Assembly (NCBI GenBank): GCA_013398275.1 | Contig: VZSE01005981.1 | Location: 124,001-188,000 of the forward strand | Direction: 5' to 3' | Source of the DNA: Promerops cafer | Taxonomy: Eukaryota > Chordata > Aves > Passeriformes > Nectariniidae | Length of the DNA stretch: 64,000 bases | Notes under the pieces: model-generated | The model's database searches: none | What the model was told of the DNA's origin: nothing | The model's input: the letters and a program-made list of their open reading frames with translations, nothing else | Translations under genes and position numbers: made by a program | Shown here: positions 50,139 to 61,540 of the stretch, piece by piece | Layout of the letters: every line of letters begins with the position of its first letter | Position numbering within the stretch: the stretch's first letter is position 1

Positions 50139-50895
50139 CTTCAAAGAAAGAAAACCAATTGAAGTCATGCCACATAGCCACACAGTGATGAGCAGAAGAA
50201 CATTGACACTGATGGTTTTTTGTAAAACCCTACTGCAATTCTTCCAGAATCCAGGACACTTAAGTAAGGATTTGCACATACTTGAAAAGTCTTTTATTGA
50301 CAGGAGAAGGCTGGGAGGAAATTTTGCAAGGATGAACATCATTAATTTACAGAAAACCTAAATGACAGGAGTGATATCCCAGACTGAGGACATCTACTGC
50401 AAATGGTTTGAACTGAATCTCACCAAGTTACTCTGGTGACAACCTGTGTGGGGTTATAAAGTACCCAACAGCAGCTCAGAAGACAGCAAAGACATATGGG
50501 CCAAGTTTTCTGAAGCCCTGATTCCCTGCTCTGATGCTGTAGCTTGTGTTCAGTCCTATCTATCCCCATTCCTGGAGCCAGTTCTAAAGGATATGGTAGC
50601 AATGGCACTCATGTGCTGGATCCAAATGTTAGGATCCAAGTGTTACCACTTACCACTTGTCTTAAGGCAATTAAGCAAAAAGTTAACACTGTTCCAACCC
50701 CCAAATTTTCCTCCTCCTGTTGTTCACGCTTTGGGTATTTTTTTCTACAACAGGAAAAAAAATATGGACAGGATCACCTGATGGTCACACATTATCTTGA
50801 ACTTCTTGAGGGCAGGCCCAGCAGATGATGTCTATCAGTAGGCCAAGACATGTTCCTAGACAAAAAAGTGGTGGAGGCGTGACTCATGGACTCAC
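50139..50895 (-). other. NARS2: NARS2 intron
   Basis: A 757-base intron with GTGAGT donor and GAAG acceptor. I see no repeat or other feature in it. Confidence 0.9.
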
Positions 50896-51033
50896 TGTGT
50901 GTTGAGGTCCATCTTCATTGTCCCGCATGTAGAAAGGTTTGAGGTCGTATGGGTAGCTAACCACAAACACAGGAACCTCCCCACAGTGCTTCACCAGGTA
51001 CTTCTCATGTTCCGTTTGGAGGTCACAGCCCCA
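50896..51033 (-). CDS. NARS2: NARS2 coding exon (catalytic core)
   Basis: Between the acceptor GTCCTTGCAG and the donor GTGAGT the exon encodes 46 residues in phase 0 at both ends: [20 protein letters not shown], then [20 protein letters not shown], then DGPQHT. It belongs to the class II catalytic domain. The LKPFYMRD stretch is the conserved class IIb segment (KPFYM) near the active site. Agreement with the mammalian protein is close throughout. Confidence 0.97.
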
Positions 51034-52463
51034 CTGCAAGGACAGCAAAAGGGGCCTGAGAATCTGCTTTGGTGCCTCTTGCCCATAGCAAGAGACCCAG
51101 CAAAATCCCTGTACATGAGAGACATGCGCTGTTTTGAATAACATGAAACCAAGCAAAGCAACTTCTCATATAGGTCACTGGGAAGTAGACAGTTTCACAA
51201 GTTTTCAGGCAGAGCAAAGCACGTAAAAGAATATGATTTAACTTAACAGAACAAGGCCAGATCATCCCTGCATCAAGCCCAAGCATCTAGTATCAAATCA
51301 GAAAAAAAACCCAAACCAAGCAAAAGAAATCCCAACGCCCAAAACCCCAAACCACACTCTGCATATCCAAAGGAAAACAGGCACCTCTCCACAGCCAGCT
51401 TACTTGACCCAGCAAACCAGCCTTATTTCAGTATTACCTTTGGTGTATAGAAAGCAGCTGTCCTAGGCTGATTACTCTCTTCCCTGCTGTGTCCTGTTAC
51501 ATGCTACATTAATTCTCACTTAAGAAAACCAAGCACCCTATTAACCAATTCTTTGTTATCAGAAATCTTGGACATTTGCGATGCCCTTTTTCACTTTTCT
51601 TTTTTTCCAGGGATGTTATAAATCCTGTGGCTTTTGACTTGAGACCTCCAGTCCATTTATAGGACATGCAAAGAATATTGGGGAAATGGAAGGGGAAGAG
51701 GGGAACAGACCTCCCCCAGACTCTCTTCATACTAAAATATCCCAAGTTTGCTGTCTCAGATCCAGGTAGTACAGAGACAACATTTGAGGTTCTACACCCA
51801 CTTATGCACAGAGATAAGACAGTTACCCAACTGGCTATGAGGGTGGCTTCAGCCAGAGGGTTATTTTCCTCAAAGTACCATAATGAGATAATTATTAAAC
51901 AAGATAGACATAAGATGAGCACCACCACAAATGCTGTCCCATACTGGAGTGGGTGTGTGTTTGAAATTGGGCAAATTATGATTTTTAGAAAACCATAATC
52001 TCATAGCTTTAGAAATACTAGCATGTTACTCTTTTTCCCAGTCAACATCTATGCTTTGGAAAGACAAGGTATTCCCTTTACCTACATCTAGATTACATGG
52101 CATTTTCACATGGTATTGGTTTATTAATCCTTGTCAAACTTCCGGTGCTATCCTCTTATCTTTCCTTTTTTTGAGAACTATTACAGCAACTCTTCTTAGA
52201 TGATTGCTACTGAATCTGCAACACTCTCAGCACTACTCACATGCAGGAAAGAGAAATGCCTTTGCTAAAGCCTTGGTCCTTCAATTGCAATCTCATCACT
52301 TCCTTCCCTGCAAGTGTTACATGTTCTCCTGCTACAGATCTCACTCTTTGTATCACTCCCATTTCAACCCCAAAGGGCAAAAGTTACAGCGGATTTACAA
52401 CCCAGCACACAAAACACCCCAGGGGGCAGATAATCTGTGCAAAGTAACAACTCTAGAGGTATC

Positions 52464-52505
<42 letters not shown>

Positions 52506-52559
52506 GATTCTACAAAGTTCAGGCTCTGCACAGGGACAAACCAGCTGGCAACGACCTAC
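51034..52559 (-). other. NARS2: NARS2 intron
   Basis: A 1.5-kb intron with GTAGGT donor. It holds an A/C-rich low-complexity stretch (about 51300-51357) and a 33-base (GA)n microsatellite that lies close to the donor and reads as (TC)n in the transcript. Confidence 0.9.
52469..52501. repeat. (GA)n microsatellite
   Basis: About 16 uninterrupted GA units. On the transcribed strand it is (TC)n, starting about 58 bases after a NARS2 splice donor. The 126- and 73-codon ORFs with RERERE runs that cross it are artefacts of the repeat. Confidence 0.95.
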
Positions 52560-52626
52560 CTCTGGCTTGAAAGTGAAAGTTTGAGGAGCTTGCTTCAAAA
52601 TTTCCACTGCTTCACTGTAGGAAATT
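52560..52626 (-). CDS. NARS2: NARS2 coding exon
   Basis: After the acceptor CCTCTTGCAG the exon supplies the last base of an isoleucine codon, then encodes ISYSEAVEILKQAPQ and TFTFKPE, and ends at the donor GTAGGT in phase 0. It corresponds to the IISYTEAVEILKQAS segment of mammalian NARS2. The next exon begins with tryptophan as expected. Confidence 0.97.
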
Positions 52627-54411
52627 CTGCAAGAGGAAGAAAAAAGTCTTTAAGATAACTATGAAAGGAATAACAAAGTTTTCTGGCTAAGTGCCATGCT
52701 GGAAAATTAAGGAGGCATTTCCCCACCAGCATGCCAACTTGTGTGTAATGTCAGACTTCCCAGCAATGCTTCTTTGGACAGAAACCAAAAAGCATTTTAT
52801 ATGGCAAGAATCCTATGTTTTCCTGTGCTTCAGCTACATGCAGGGCAGGAAGTGCTAAGCTCTCAACACTTCTGCATTATTGCAATATTGCAATATTGCA
52901 TTTTGAAGAGAAGCAAGCTCTGCAGGGAATTGCTTCATAGAAATTTGTGGATTTTTTTAAAGAAAACAATATGTCCTCATCAGCATAGCTACAACAACAT
53001 AGCTCTAGTCCAGGGTGTGTTAGGCAAAAATAACAGCCCAGGGTGCAAAGGGCTTGTAGCTCAAATGTTTCCACTTTACTTTGCAAAAACCATGATATTT
53101 ACGTGCATCAGTGTTTCTCTACTTCTCTGGCAGATTTGAGAGCAGATTCTCCACCAATTTCCACCAGCACAAAAGAACAGCATCATGGCAAAGCAAACAG
53201 GAAAAGTGCAGTGAACAATGCTCCAGGTTTGGTAACTGGAAATCAAGACTCAGTGGAAGATAATGTGGCAGCCAAGTTTTCCACATACCAAGCCAAATGT
53301 TGTGGACTGAGAGAAGAAAGAATAACATGATCACAATAATTTCATCTTTGTACCACTGGCTAATCCAATTAAAAACCAAATTCCCTAAGGAGCACAAGCT
53401 CTTTACACCCCATTACAAGGTTCCACTAAAACAGGGAAGGCTTCTGGAGGAAATAGCTCAAGAAGGAGTATATTGCTCCACATGTTTGGGTTATGTGAGG
53501 CCACAGACCAGATGAGGTATATCACTGGCACAGGTTCAACACATGTAACCAATGTGTGTAAGCCAGGAATGCCCCAGATCTGCCAGCAGCTGATGGAGAG
53601 AGAAACAGAGAGGGAAAAAGAGATGGTCTCTCTCTCCTTTTCCTTGCAGCATGGGAGAAGCTGAGTGCAACTTTGTCCTTTCAGGAATATCAGTTAGGTC
53701 CAAAGAGAGGACTGAAATGGGGACATGGTAACTTCACTGAGGACTCCTATGGTGCTCATGCAGGCAGAGGCACAGGGGGGATTCATCAGGATCCTGCTGC
53801 CCAGGTGTGGCTGTAGCTGCTTAACAAGATAACCAGTGCTGGGATGAGCAGCCCTACAATGTTCTGTGGGATAAATGGAGAGCTCCACCATTTGAAGAGA
53901 CAAGCAGGAGTAGGGAGGAGGTGCCACTCTTGGGGCCAGTGAGGGAAACCCAAACCCTTCAGTTCTTTAGCATACAGAGAACTGGGATTAGGAGCTACAC
54001 AATCAATTGGGAATAGAAAACCAATTGGGATTGTTAAATATCATAAAGTACTTTCATAAAAAGAGAGCCATTGGAGTGAAAGAAAGCCACTGTGAATGAA
54101 AGCAGAGCAACAAAGCCAAAACCAAGCAAGACTGTGAGCAACCACTGTGCAGGTACATGCTGGAAGGAGAATACTTTTGAGGATCTTGTCCAGGGGAGCA
54201 AAAGCCAAACGCCAGCAGATTCAGGTGTCAGTCTCGTGCAGAGCTGAAAGGGTATGCCTGACAAACAGTAAAAGGGAACTGCAACTCATACTCTTTTGGA
54301 GACATTATGCTAACCCAGAAGACACTGAGTTGTGAAAGAAAAAGAACATACGCAAAATAGGAACTCTTTCCCCAAAAGCCCTCTGCAAGATAATTTTGAA
54401 ATAGTACTTAC
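52627..54411 (-). other. NARS2: NARS2 intron
   Basis: A 1.8-kb intron with consensus GTAAGT donor. Apart from a short palindromic TGCAATATTGCA doublet (52879-52901), nothing distinctive was seen. Confidence 0.9.
52879..52901. repeat. TGCAATAT short tandem repeat
   Basis: Overlapping copies of the palindrome TGCAATATTGCA give ATTGCAAT twice in 23 bases. The words resemble C/EBP half sites, but such short repeats arise easily by chance. Confidence 0.5.
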
Positions 54412-54449
54412 ATCATAAATTTGTGCTTCAGCATTTGTTCCAACCTGCC
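54412..54449 (-). CDS. NARS2: NARS2 coding exon (38 bases)
   Basis: A small exon encoding GRLEQMLKHKFM plus the first two bases of an isoleucine codon, ending at the donor GTAAGT. The acceptor chosen is TTGTTTTGACCAAG, because it keeps phase 0 with the preceding exon ending AQK and gives the conserved RLE.MLK sequence; an AG six bases further on (GGCAG) would drop two residues. The flanking phases agree with both neighbours. Confidence 0.93.
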
Positions 54450-54881
54450 CTTGGTCAAAACAAGAAAAACATAAACATGTAAAGCTACCCTTTAAGGTTC
54501 AGGGGCGAATTCAGGAAAGTGACCTCCCTCTATATTGTAATTTGTAGGACTGTATTCTGATCTAGATATGGGTCAAAACCCACTCCTGGCCATTCAGTGC
54601 TTTGTAAGCACACCCAATTATTGAAGCTGATGGTTCAGAGGCTACCAGATGAAGTGACAACTACAGTTCTACCACACTTGCTACCAGCTACAGAAAGTTG
54701 CGTGTCCTCTCTCTGTTGGCCTGAAAAATCACTTAAGCTTAAGCTGATATTTACTTTTTCACAGTTCCTTAACACAGGACAAGACAGTAAAAAAAAAAAT
54801 TTAAAATATTAAGCCTTCCTATAGCCAAGAACCCCCAAAACACATGACAGGATTGCAGTTCTTTCCTGTCACATGCATTAC
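54450..54881 (-). other. NARS2: NARS2 intron
   Basis: A 432-base intron with donor GTAATG. Nothing distinctive was seen in it. Confidence 0.9.
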
Positions 54882-54980
54882 CTTCTGTGCAGGAGCTACG
54901 TATTTATGAAAAAGCTCAACATCACGAGGACATTTGGAGAGCACAGTGCTTGTCACTGTCTTGACAAGGTCTTCCATAAC
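54882..54980 (-). CDS. NARS2: NARS2 coding exon
   Basis: A 99-base exon, phase 0 at both ends, between the acceptor TTCTCTATTAG and the donor GTAATG. It encodes [20 protein letters not shown] followed by [13 protein letters not shown]. This is the moderately variable helical segment after motif 2, matching V.EELFK....VLSKCPEDVEL in mammals. The frame is open and joins its neighbours without shifts. Confidence 0.96.
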
Positions 54981-56081
54981 CTAATAGAGAAAAAGGAATG
55001 CATGAAAAATGAACATTGCTCAGGTGTCCCAGACTATAAATGAAACATGGTACACATCAGCCAAAGGGTACAGAAGGAGTTTCCATCCTTCTGCATGGCC
55101 AGACTGGGTAAGAGGGAACCACCTCACTAATGCTACTAATTAGCAGGCTTGCTTAGTAGCTGAAGAGGACTGGAACCTTTATTTTTGCTATGGGTTTAGG
55201 GCTTCATTGTTGGCTGATGACCTCAGTATCTTCAGTCAAGTATCTCCAGGGAAAAATATCACAGCTAAAATATTCCAGCAGCAACCCTGGCTAGCCACAG
55301 ACACATTACAACTATTTGTGGGTCCTGTGGGTCTCTGATTAATTCTTAGTGAGGCATCTGTCCTATAATGAACAATTCTGGATTTATGCTTTGTTGTTAG
55401 AAAAGGCAAAACTGAAAGAAAGAAAATAAACATGCAGTGTGTAGAGCAAGCCCATCAAACAGATCTCAGCTAGAGAGACTCTGTGCAGTAAGGGCAAAGT
55501 GAACATGTACAAGATGAGTAGAGAGCTTAAGCAGAGGACACATCAATGCAGGGATGTTTGAGAAACTAAAAAGATGTGGTTCCATTTCCCTAAACTAATG
55601 TGGATTAACTAAATGACATTATCATCCAATTTGGATATACTTATCCAGTAAAACGGGCTTCGCTCATTAAGAAATTAAAATGCCATTAAAAGCCCCCACA
55701 TGGGATGCTGCTGCATTTTCATCAACCCGTTTTAAGAGTCGTTTTCTCTTTTGGTTAAGCAAAGCAGACCATCCAAGACACTTGCTGTTGTGCAGACTAA
55801 GAGTTCCCATGGCTCCCTGTAGTCTTACACCAGCACAAAGCAGGTAGCTGACACCTGTGGTATCAACTGATGATCATCCCACCTCTTCTTCAAAATCACC
55901 CTCCTATTCTCATTTTCTTTGTAAAAACAGAGCAATGCAGCTGGGCCTGCATGTCATCTCAGCCTGGGATGGGACAAGGTTTTCCCTAACAAAGCTCATC
56001 TCAAAGTTCTGGCAAATTCCTGGTTGGCTGAGCGGAGGTTTTTTTCTGTGCGCGTAACAACTGCTTCATTAATTGCAGAGT

Positions 56082-56218
56082 TGAGAGAAGTGAAGTTTCC
56101 ACTAATGAGAGAAGTGAAGGCCCTAGACACCACAAAGCCTGTGACTGTGGAAAGATGAACCTGTGGAAAGATCAGTCAGCAGATCTCAAGAAGAAGCAGT
56201 AGGTTCTCAAGAAGAAGC
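56082..56218 (+). repeat. cluster of three short duplicated words
   Basis: Three different words each occur exactly twice in tandem order within 137 bases: TGAGAGAAGTGAAG (56082, 56106), CTGTGGAAAGAT (56145, 56161) and TCTCAAGAAGAAGC (56184, 56205). Unit spacings are 24, 16 and 21 bases, so this is not one tandem array but three adjacent local duplications. Confidence 0.75.
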
Positions 56219-58289
56219 CTTGCAAGGAACTGGATCTTACAGGGTAAGAGGAACACAAGGCACAGAAACAAAGCAGCTGGGCTACTGACATAGCCAAGAT
56301 GAGATTTCAGGCACATTGTTCAAACTTATGTTTAGATGAACATCCTTCACACCCGCCCCAAGCTGCTGAAACACTGCTCTGTGCTGGTGAACAACTTCTG
56401 CATCTCACCAGCCTAGTGAAGCTGGTAAAGCACTCCATTTGGACTCCTCTGGAGCCAAACTCAGACTCAAGACTCCTGCATCAACCTGGGCTGTCCTTTT
56501 AAAAAAAGGAAAGATGCAAATAAGGGAACAGCATTATCATATGCAGATGAACAGTTTTACGCCTCCTGGTACTCAAACACAGAGGAAATGAAAAGCCAGC
56601 ATTCCTGCTGCTGAGTGGCAAATAACCAAACAGTCAGCTTTGAACTTTCTTCAAAGTAGCTAGAAAAAGGCTTATGCAAATGAAATTAGAAAACTTCTTA
56701 GCAATTCATCTGGTTTCACCAGGCAGAGACGAAGGGATTTTACATTAAGCTTCCTCTTTCTAGAAAATGAAAGTATCATCTGGTTTTGGAAAGGCATGTT
56801 GTTTAATTAGCACTTTTTTTCCTCACTGTGCGATAAAGTAACAATTAGGTTCCCACAGCATTCAACATAAGCAGCTTCCTCTTGTGGAAAAAAGATGTGG
56901 GTGGTATGGGAAAAACAATCTGAGAAATATTTCCAGGTTTGAGACTGAGGTTTTATCCTGGCAAAAAAGACAGACACGTGGGTCATAGACTGTCCTCCTC
57001 ACTGCTCTTATTTATGCCAAGCAAGTACTAGGCACAAACAGTAGACAGAAAAAAAAGAAAAGGAGGAAAAAAACTCAAACTGAGAATTTATGTCTTTAAG
57101 CAGATAGCGTAATGAAGGACTGCAAAGTAGGCTATAGGAAAAATGAGTGGAGAAGTGTAATCGCTGGCCTGCTGGTTTAAGGGAACACATCAGTTTGAGA
57201 TAGAGGTGAAGTGATTGGTTTGAACATATTCTGAAAGAAACATGTTTGACAGGAGACTTACACAGGGAAAAATGCACTGGAATCACAGCAAGTAGCTCAT
57301 CTCAGAGGTGGGACTCTGGATGTCCCAAAAGCCCAATATCGTGGTTGCTTCACAATGGTGATGTGGAAACTGTGCTGGTAGAGGGGCAGGCAAGGAGGAC
57401 AGAGGTTAAAGCTTTTCCCTTCCCTCAACCCTTTTAGCCTTTCTCTTTTGATTTTCACATTTGAAACTTCAGCACTATTAACACTGGCCTTCCCCAATGT
57501 TGCTCTGTTGTTTAATGGTTAACAGTTCAATTTTGATTAGGAGCAGCTCCCAAGGGTATTGCTTAATTTTCCCCTGGATCTTTTGATACTGCAACTTATC
57601 CTCTTCCCAAATAAAATTATGACCAGAGTTGAGACGGAGCAAGTCATCAATAAAGCAGCAGTAAAAGTCAGCAGCAGCAATTGAAGATGCTGTGCACTCC
57701 AAGAAAGGTTCAAATCTTCATCTTTATTACACAAGAAAGATTACGTAAGAAAAATTGCATGATCTGCCAGTAGGATTTTTATGTATGTATTTACCTGGGC
57801 CATGCATATGGATGCAGTGTAGATCACAGGCTACTTACATATGAAATACTCACCAGTGGACCACTGTTTGTTGCCTCCGTGCTTGCTCACACCCACTCTA
57901 TGTGTGCACATACACATGGAGGGGAGAATTCACGTCTGATCTCGGCCATAAAATCTCCTCTCTCAGCAACACAGCCAACAGCTCAGGCCCCGTTTTAGAG
58001 AGATGCTGTTGCTGTGCAAGGAAAGAGACTTGCCTGCCAGATCACCACTCCACTGGCCATTGAAGATGAATGCTGATAAAAGTTAGGGAAGAGAACAAGC
58101 CTGAGCCATGGCAGCTGGATGCCACTTCAGACGAAGAACCTACAGTCCTGCAGATACCCCAATGTCCCTAAAGAGTGTTATGCAAAACTCTTAGAACAAA
58201 CCCTTCCCATTACCAGTGTTTGCTCCCTCAAGACTGCAGTCAGACCTGCCCAAGTGCCTCAGCCTTGGTACTGAAGACAGAATGCTGAG

Positions 58290-58470
58290 TGCAAACTAGT
58301 CTGGAAATCAAATCACATCCATGTTTTAGATCCAAGCTCTCTAAAGCTGACACCCAAAATCGGTGCTACTGATTTCATTTCATGCCTGAACTCCCCTCTG
58401 TAAAATGGAGGTAATACTGCTCCATGTCACTAGGCTGGAATGACAGCAAATTAATTTTGATGAAGCACAT
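58290..58470 (+). mobile_element. possible MIR-like relic
   Basis: CCCCTCTGTAAAATGGAGGT followed by AATACTGCTCCATGTCACTA resembles the MIR block 'CATCTGTAAAATGGGGATAATA..TACCTACCTCA'. The upstream part is too diverged to set a firm boundary. Confidence 0.5.
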
Positions 58471-61407
58471 AACCAGTGGAAGACAATACTCCTGCCCTTA
58501 GGACAAAGCTCAAATACTGAGTGTTAAATTGTATACCCCATCTTAAACAGAAATAGTTTCCATCCCTTAAAGAGACAGTAGTGCTAGGATATAAGCTTGT
58601 TTAGGAAGACTAACGCTACGCATAAACTCCTGACAATGCCCTCAGGAAAACTTCTTTCTTGCATTTCCTAACTTTACAGCCTAAATAATGTCTTTTTTAG
58701 CATGACTTTGTATGTGCTTTTGATGAAATTCAATAATGACTGTATCATAAGGCCTCTTTGAGACTCCATTAGTGTCATGAGTGAAGTGGGATCCTTTAAA
58801 TATACTGCACTGCTGATAGAGTGGAATGAAAAATAGAAGATAATGGCCTACAAATACAACTACATGACACAGCACTGAAGAGAGAGGGAGAGAGTGATAA
58901 CAGGCATCCCAGAGGACAAATGAAACTGGAGACCTTGGACCACCAAATCAGGTACTGGGGGACTGATGGCTCTAGGGAGTCCAGACACTTCCACAACTGG
59001 ACCTCTTCTCCTGTTTACCTGACCTTTCTCTAAATCCTTCTCTTTCTCATCCATTTTGGAAGAGAAGTGCCTTGGGGCAACCTGGCCCAACTTCTTAACT
59101 TGACTTATGAAAAGAGGTCCCTCCTTAGAGACCCTTACATGTATCCTGTACACTAAAGCAGAAATACTATCACCCAGCCATGCAGCATAAAGTACTGCAC
59201 TGAGCACATGGGACTTTCCACAGAAAGTATTGTGAAACCAGTACTGTGAGAGTTGAAGCTTCTTTGAAGCACTAAAACACATTCTGGCACAGAACAGAAA
59301 TTTAGATTGCATGATTAAGACACATGAGACTTCACAAGAACTGTCCTACTAATTTAGGAATAACTGAGCACTACTCTGTGCAATTACAGTGGGGAAGAAA
59401 GGCCGCTGCTCTAAGACTTCAGGCCCTTTGTTCCCAAATACATGTAGCTTGGTTATTAAATCTCCTTTTTTTCCTTTTATTTCATAATGAAAACTATGTT
59501 TCTTTTGGAGCTTTGGCTGAGAGATCTCAAGCCTCACCAGTGAATGGTAAACACACACATCTTTGTAGCAAGTCTCTTTAATGGTGTATAAGCAAATACT
59601 CCAAGATGTCCCTCAAGAAGCTGAGCATTCCCAGCCCAGTAACTTGCTCAAGTGAGAGATACTTAATCCAAATGTTGAATAGCAATTTTAAAAATAAATT
59701 TTTAACAATCCAGCTCCTTATGTGAGGACAAAGTTCAGATAATAACGCTGGCCAAGAGCCTTGAAGGCTTTCAACTGGGCGTTTTGCACCGAACAAAGAA
59801 CTTGCAGATGACAACAAACAGACAAAATACCCGATGGGCAGATACATAAGAGAACACTGAATTTAGGTCAGTTACACCAGGAGAGACACTTAGGCTTTAG
59901 AGCAACTAGCAGGGTTTTCTGTTGATTGGCTTTTTTGTTTGTTTTGTTTTAAGAGAGATTGCCCAATGGTTTAAAAATAAGCAAAATGGGAACACCACTT
60001 CCCCAAGTAAGAACACCACAAAATTAAGCCTGTTGCAATACAAACTCACTATGAGGAATGCAAAATAATGGGTGCTAGGAGACTTTCTGTTATATGGAAA
60101 GGTGCTTGTCAAAGACTTTGGGACAGAGGGAAGATTTAAAAGAGAGCACATGCTGAGACTTCACAAGATACTTAGCAACAACAAAGGCAAAATTTAGAGG
60201 GAAAGTTCCTCCTTTCCCTACAAATAAAAGCCTACAAATTCCAGAACAGTTCTCAAATCTAATTCTCTGAATTGTCTGAACTGGCTGTCTATACTTCAAA
60301 AGCCAGGAAATTAGGGTTTTCTGCAGAAGGTATGTTGATTCTGTGTTGAAGGGCTCAAATACCAGTTAAAAGAAGATCCTGCTTATTATACTAGATAAAA
60401 GTAGTGAAGATTTCAATTGACTCCTGATTACCTAGAGAAAGAAGGGGGGTCAGGAATTAAGGTATGTACCTATACACAGGCTGTACTCTAAGAATACACA
60501 AAGCTGTGGAGAAACGGAGAGACAAAAGAAAGAGCAGGATGCTATTCATGATGGAGCACAGGCTCCCAATGAGTCAGTCCACACAGCCCAGTGCCATCCA
60601 GACATCCCAGATTCAGAAGCAGCATACAGACCACACCAGCTGTGCTCTCAGACCGTGCTGATTCAGCACTGTTTATGACCCATGCTGAAGAAACCATCAC
60701 CTGGATGTTATTTTATAAACCTGCAGCCAGTGCCTCAGGTTATTTTTCTTTATAAGGTTATTTTTTCAATCACTTTCCACAGAGTTTATCTGATAAATGA
60801 GAGTGTGTGTGTATGTTTACACACAAGTCCTACTGGCTATAAGCTCACATATGCTGAGACTAGTAAGGTGTATAGGCATCCATCATGAGATTAAACTGCA
60901 ACTTAGAGGCCAATTCTGAAAAATCAAAAGCCAGCTGACTAAGGATTTCCTCCAGTCTTCTGCTAAAGCCACAGTGAACAGTGTATGCCAGAAACTGTTG
61001 TTTCTTCTTCAGATTTCAATGCAGATTTCAAGGAGGCCTTTACAGAGCACACCAAGGGACACACTGCTTAAACACTGCTCACTCAGTGGAAAGGAGCTGA
61101 ACATTTTCAAAGGGAGAGTGCCACTCATTAGCACTAGTCAAGCACATTTACATTCCCTGGCAATACAGCAACTGTGGAGCTTCCCATTCAGATGAGGGCT
61201 GTGTGCACCTGTATCTTCCCTTCCAAATCCCCTCTATGGCCTCATCTCTGCTGAGCAAACCCTCCTCCTTGGGAAATACCTGTGCAACCTCTACCTTGCT
61301 CACACAGGGTGAGAGGAGCTGTGACCTCAGCTGAGGGCAGGGAGCACAGCTCAGGGAGGAGGAAGAAACTCTGGTACCAGTCCTACATAGACATCTGGAG
61401 TGCCCAC

Positions 61408-61540
61408 CTGCATGATGTCCTGAAGGCTTTCAGTGAAGGACAGCTCAGCCTCCACCATGTAGAACTCCGCCAGGTGCCGGCGACTCTGCGAGTTTTCCGC
61501 TCGGAACGTCGGGCCAAAGGTGAACACGTGAGTAAAAGCC
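61408..61540 (-). CDS. NARS2: NARS2 coding exon (class II motif 2)
   Basis: This is the most upstream NARS2 exon seen in the window. After the acceptor CTGCCTTGCAG one base completes a glycine codon, and 44 codons follow: [20 protein letters not shown], then [15 protein letters not shown], ending SLQDIMQ before the donor GTGGGC. TFRAE...RHLAEF is class II synthetase motif 2, whose arginine in FRAE binds the ATP alpha-phosphate. The preceding exon, expected to end ...LEVMSG, lies beyond the right edge. The exon is locally more CpG-rich than its surroundings. Confidence 0.97.

Larger units (their letters stand above)
54981..61407 (-). other. NARS2: NARS2 intron (6.4 kb)
   Basis: The longest complete NARS2 intron in the window. 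The upstream exon's donor reads GTGGGC. It contains a cluster of short tandem doublets (56.08-56.22 kb) and a MIR-like relic (58.3 kb). A 150-codon minus-strand ORF at 58860-59312 has no recognisable domain or splice context and is treated as chance. Confidence 0.88.

Noticed and set aside
52204..52658. ORFs of 126 and 73 codons with RERERE runs
   Set aside because: The runs are translated (GA)n microsatellite, and the real coding feature here is a NARS2 exon on the other strand.
58860..59312. 150-codon minus-strand ORF in a NARS2 intron
   Set aside because: It does not resemble any part of an asparaginyl-tRNA synthetase, and the flanking NARS2 exons join in frame without it.
60805..60825. 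GTGTGTGTATGTTTACACAC hairpin
   Set aside because: It is a short stem formed by a GT-rich and an AC-rich word, too small and too simple to be a pre-miRNA.
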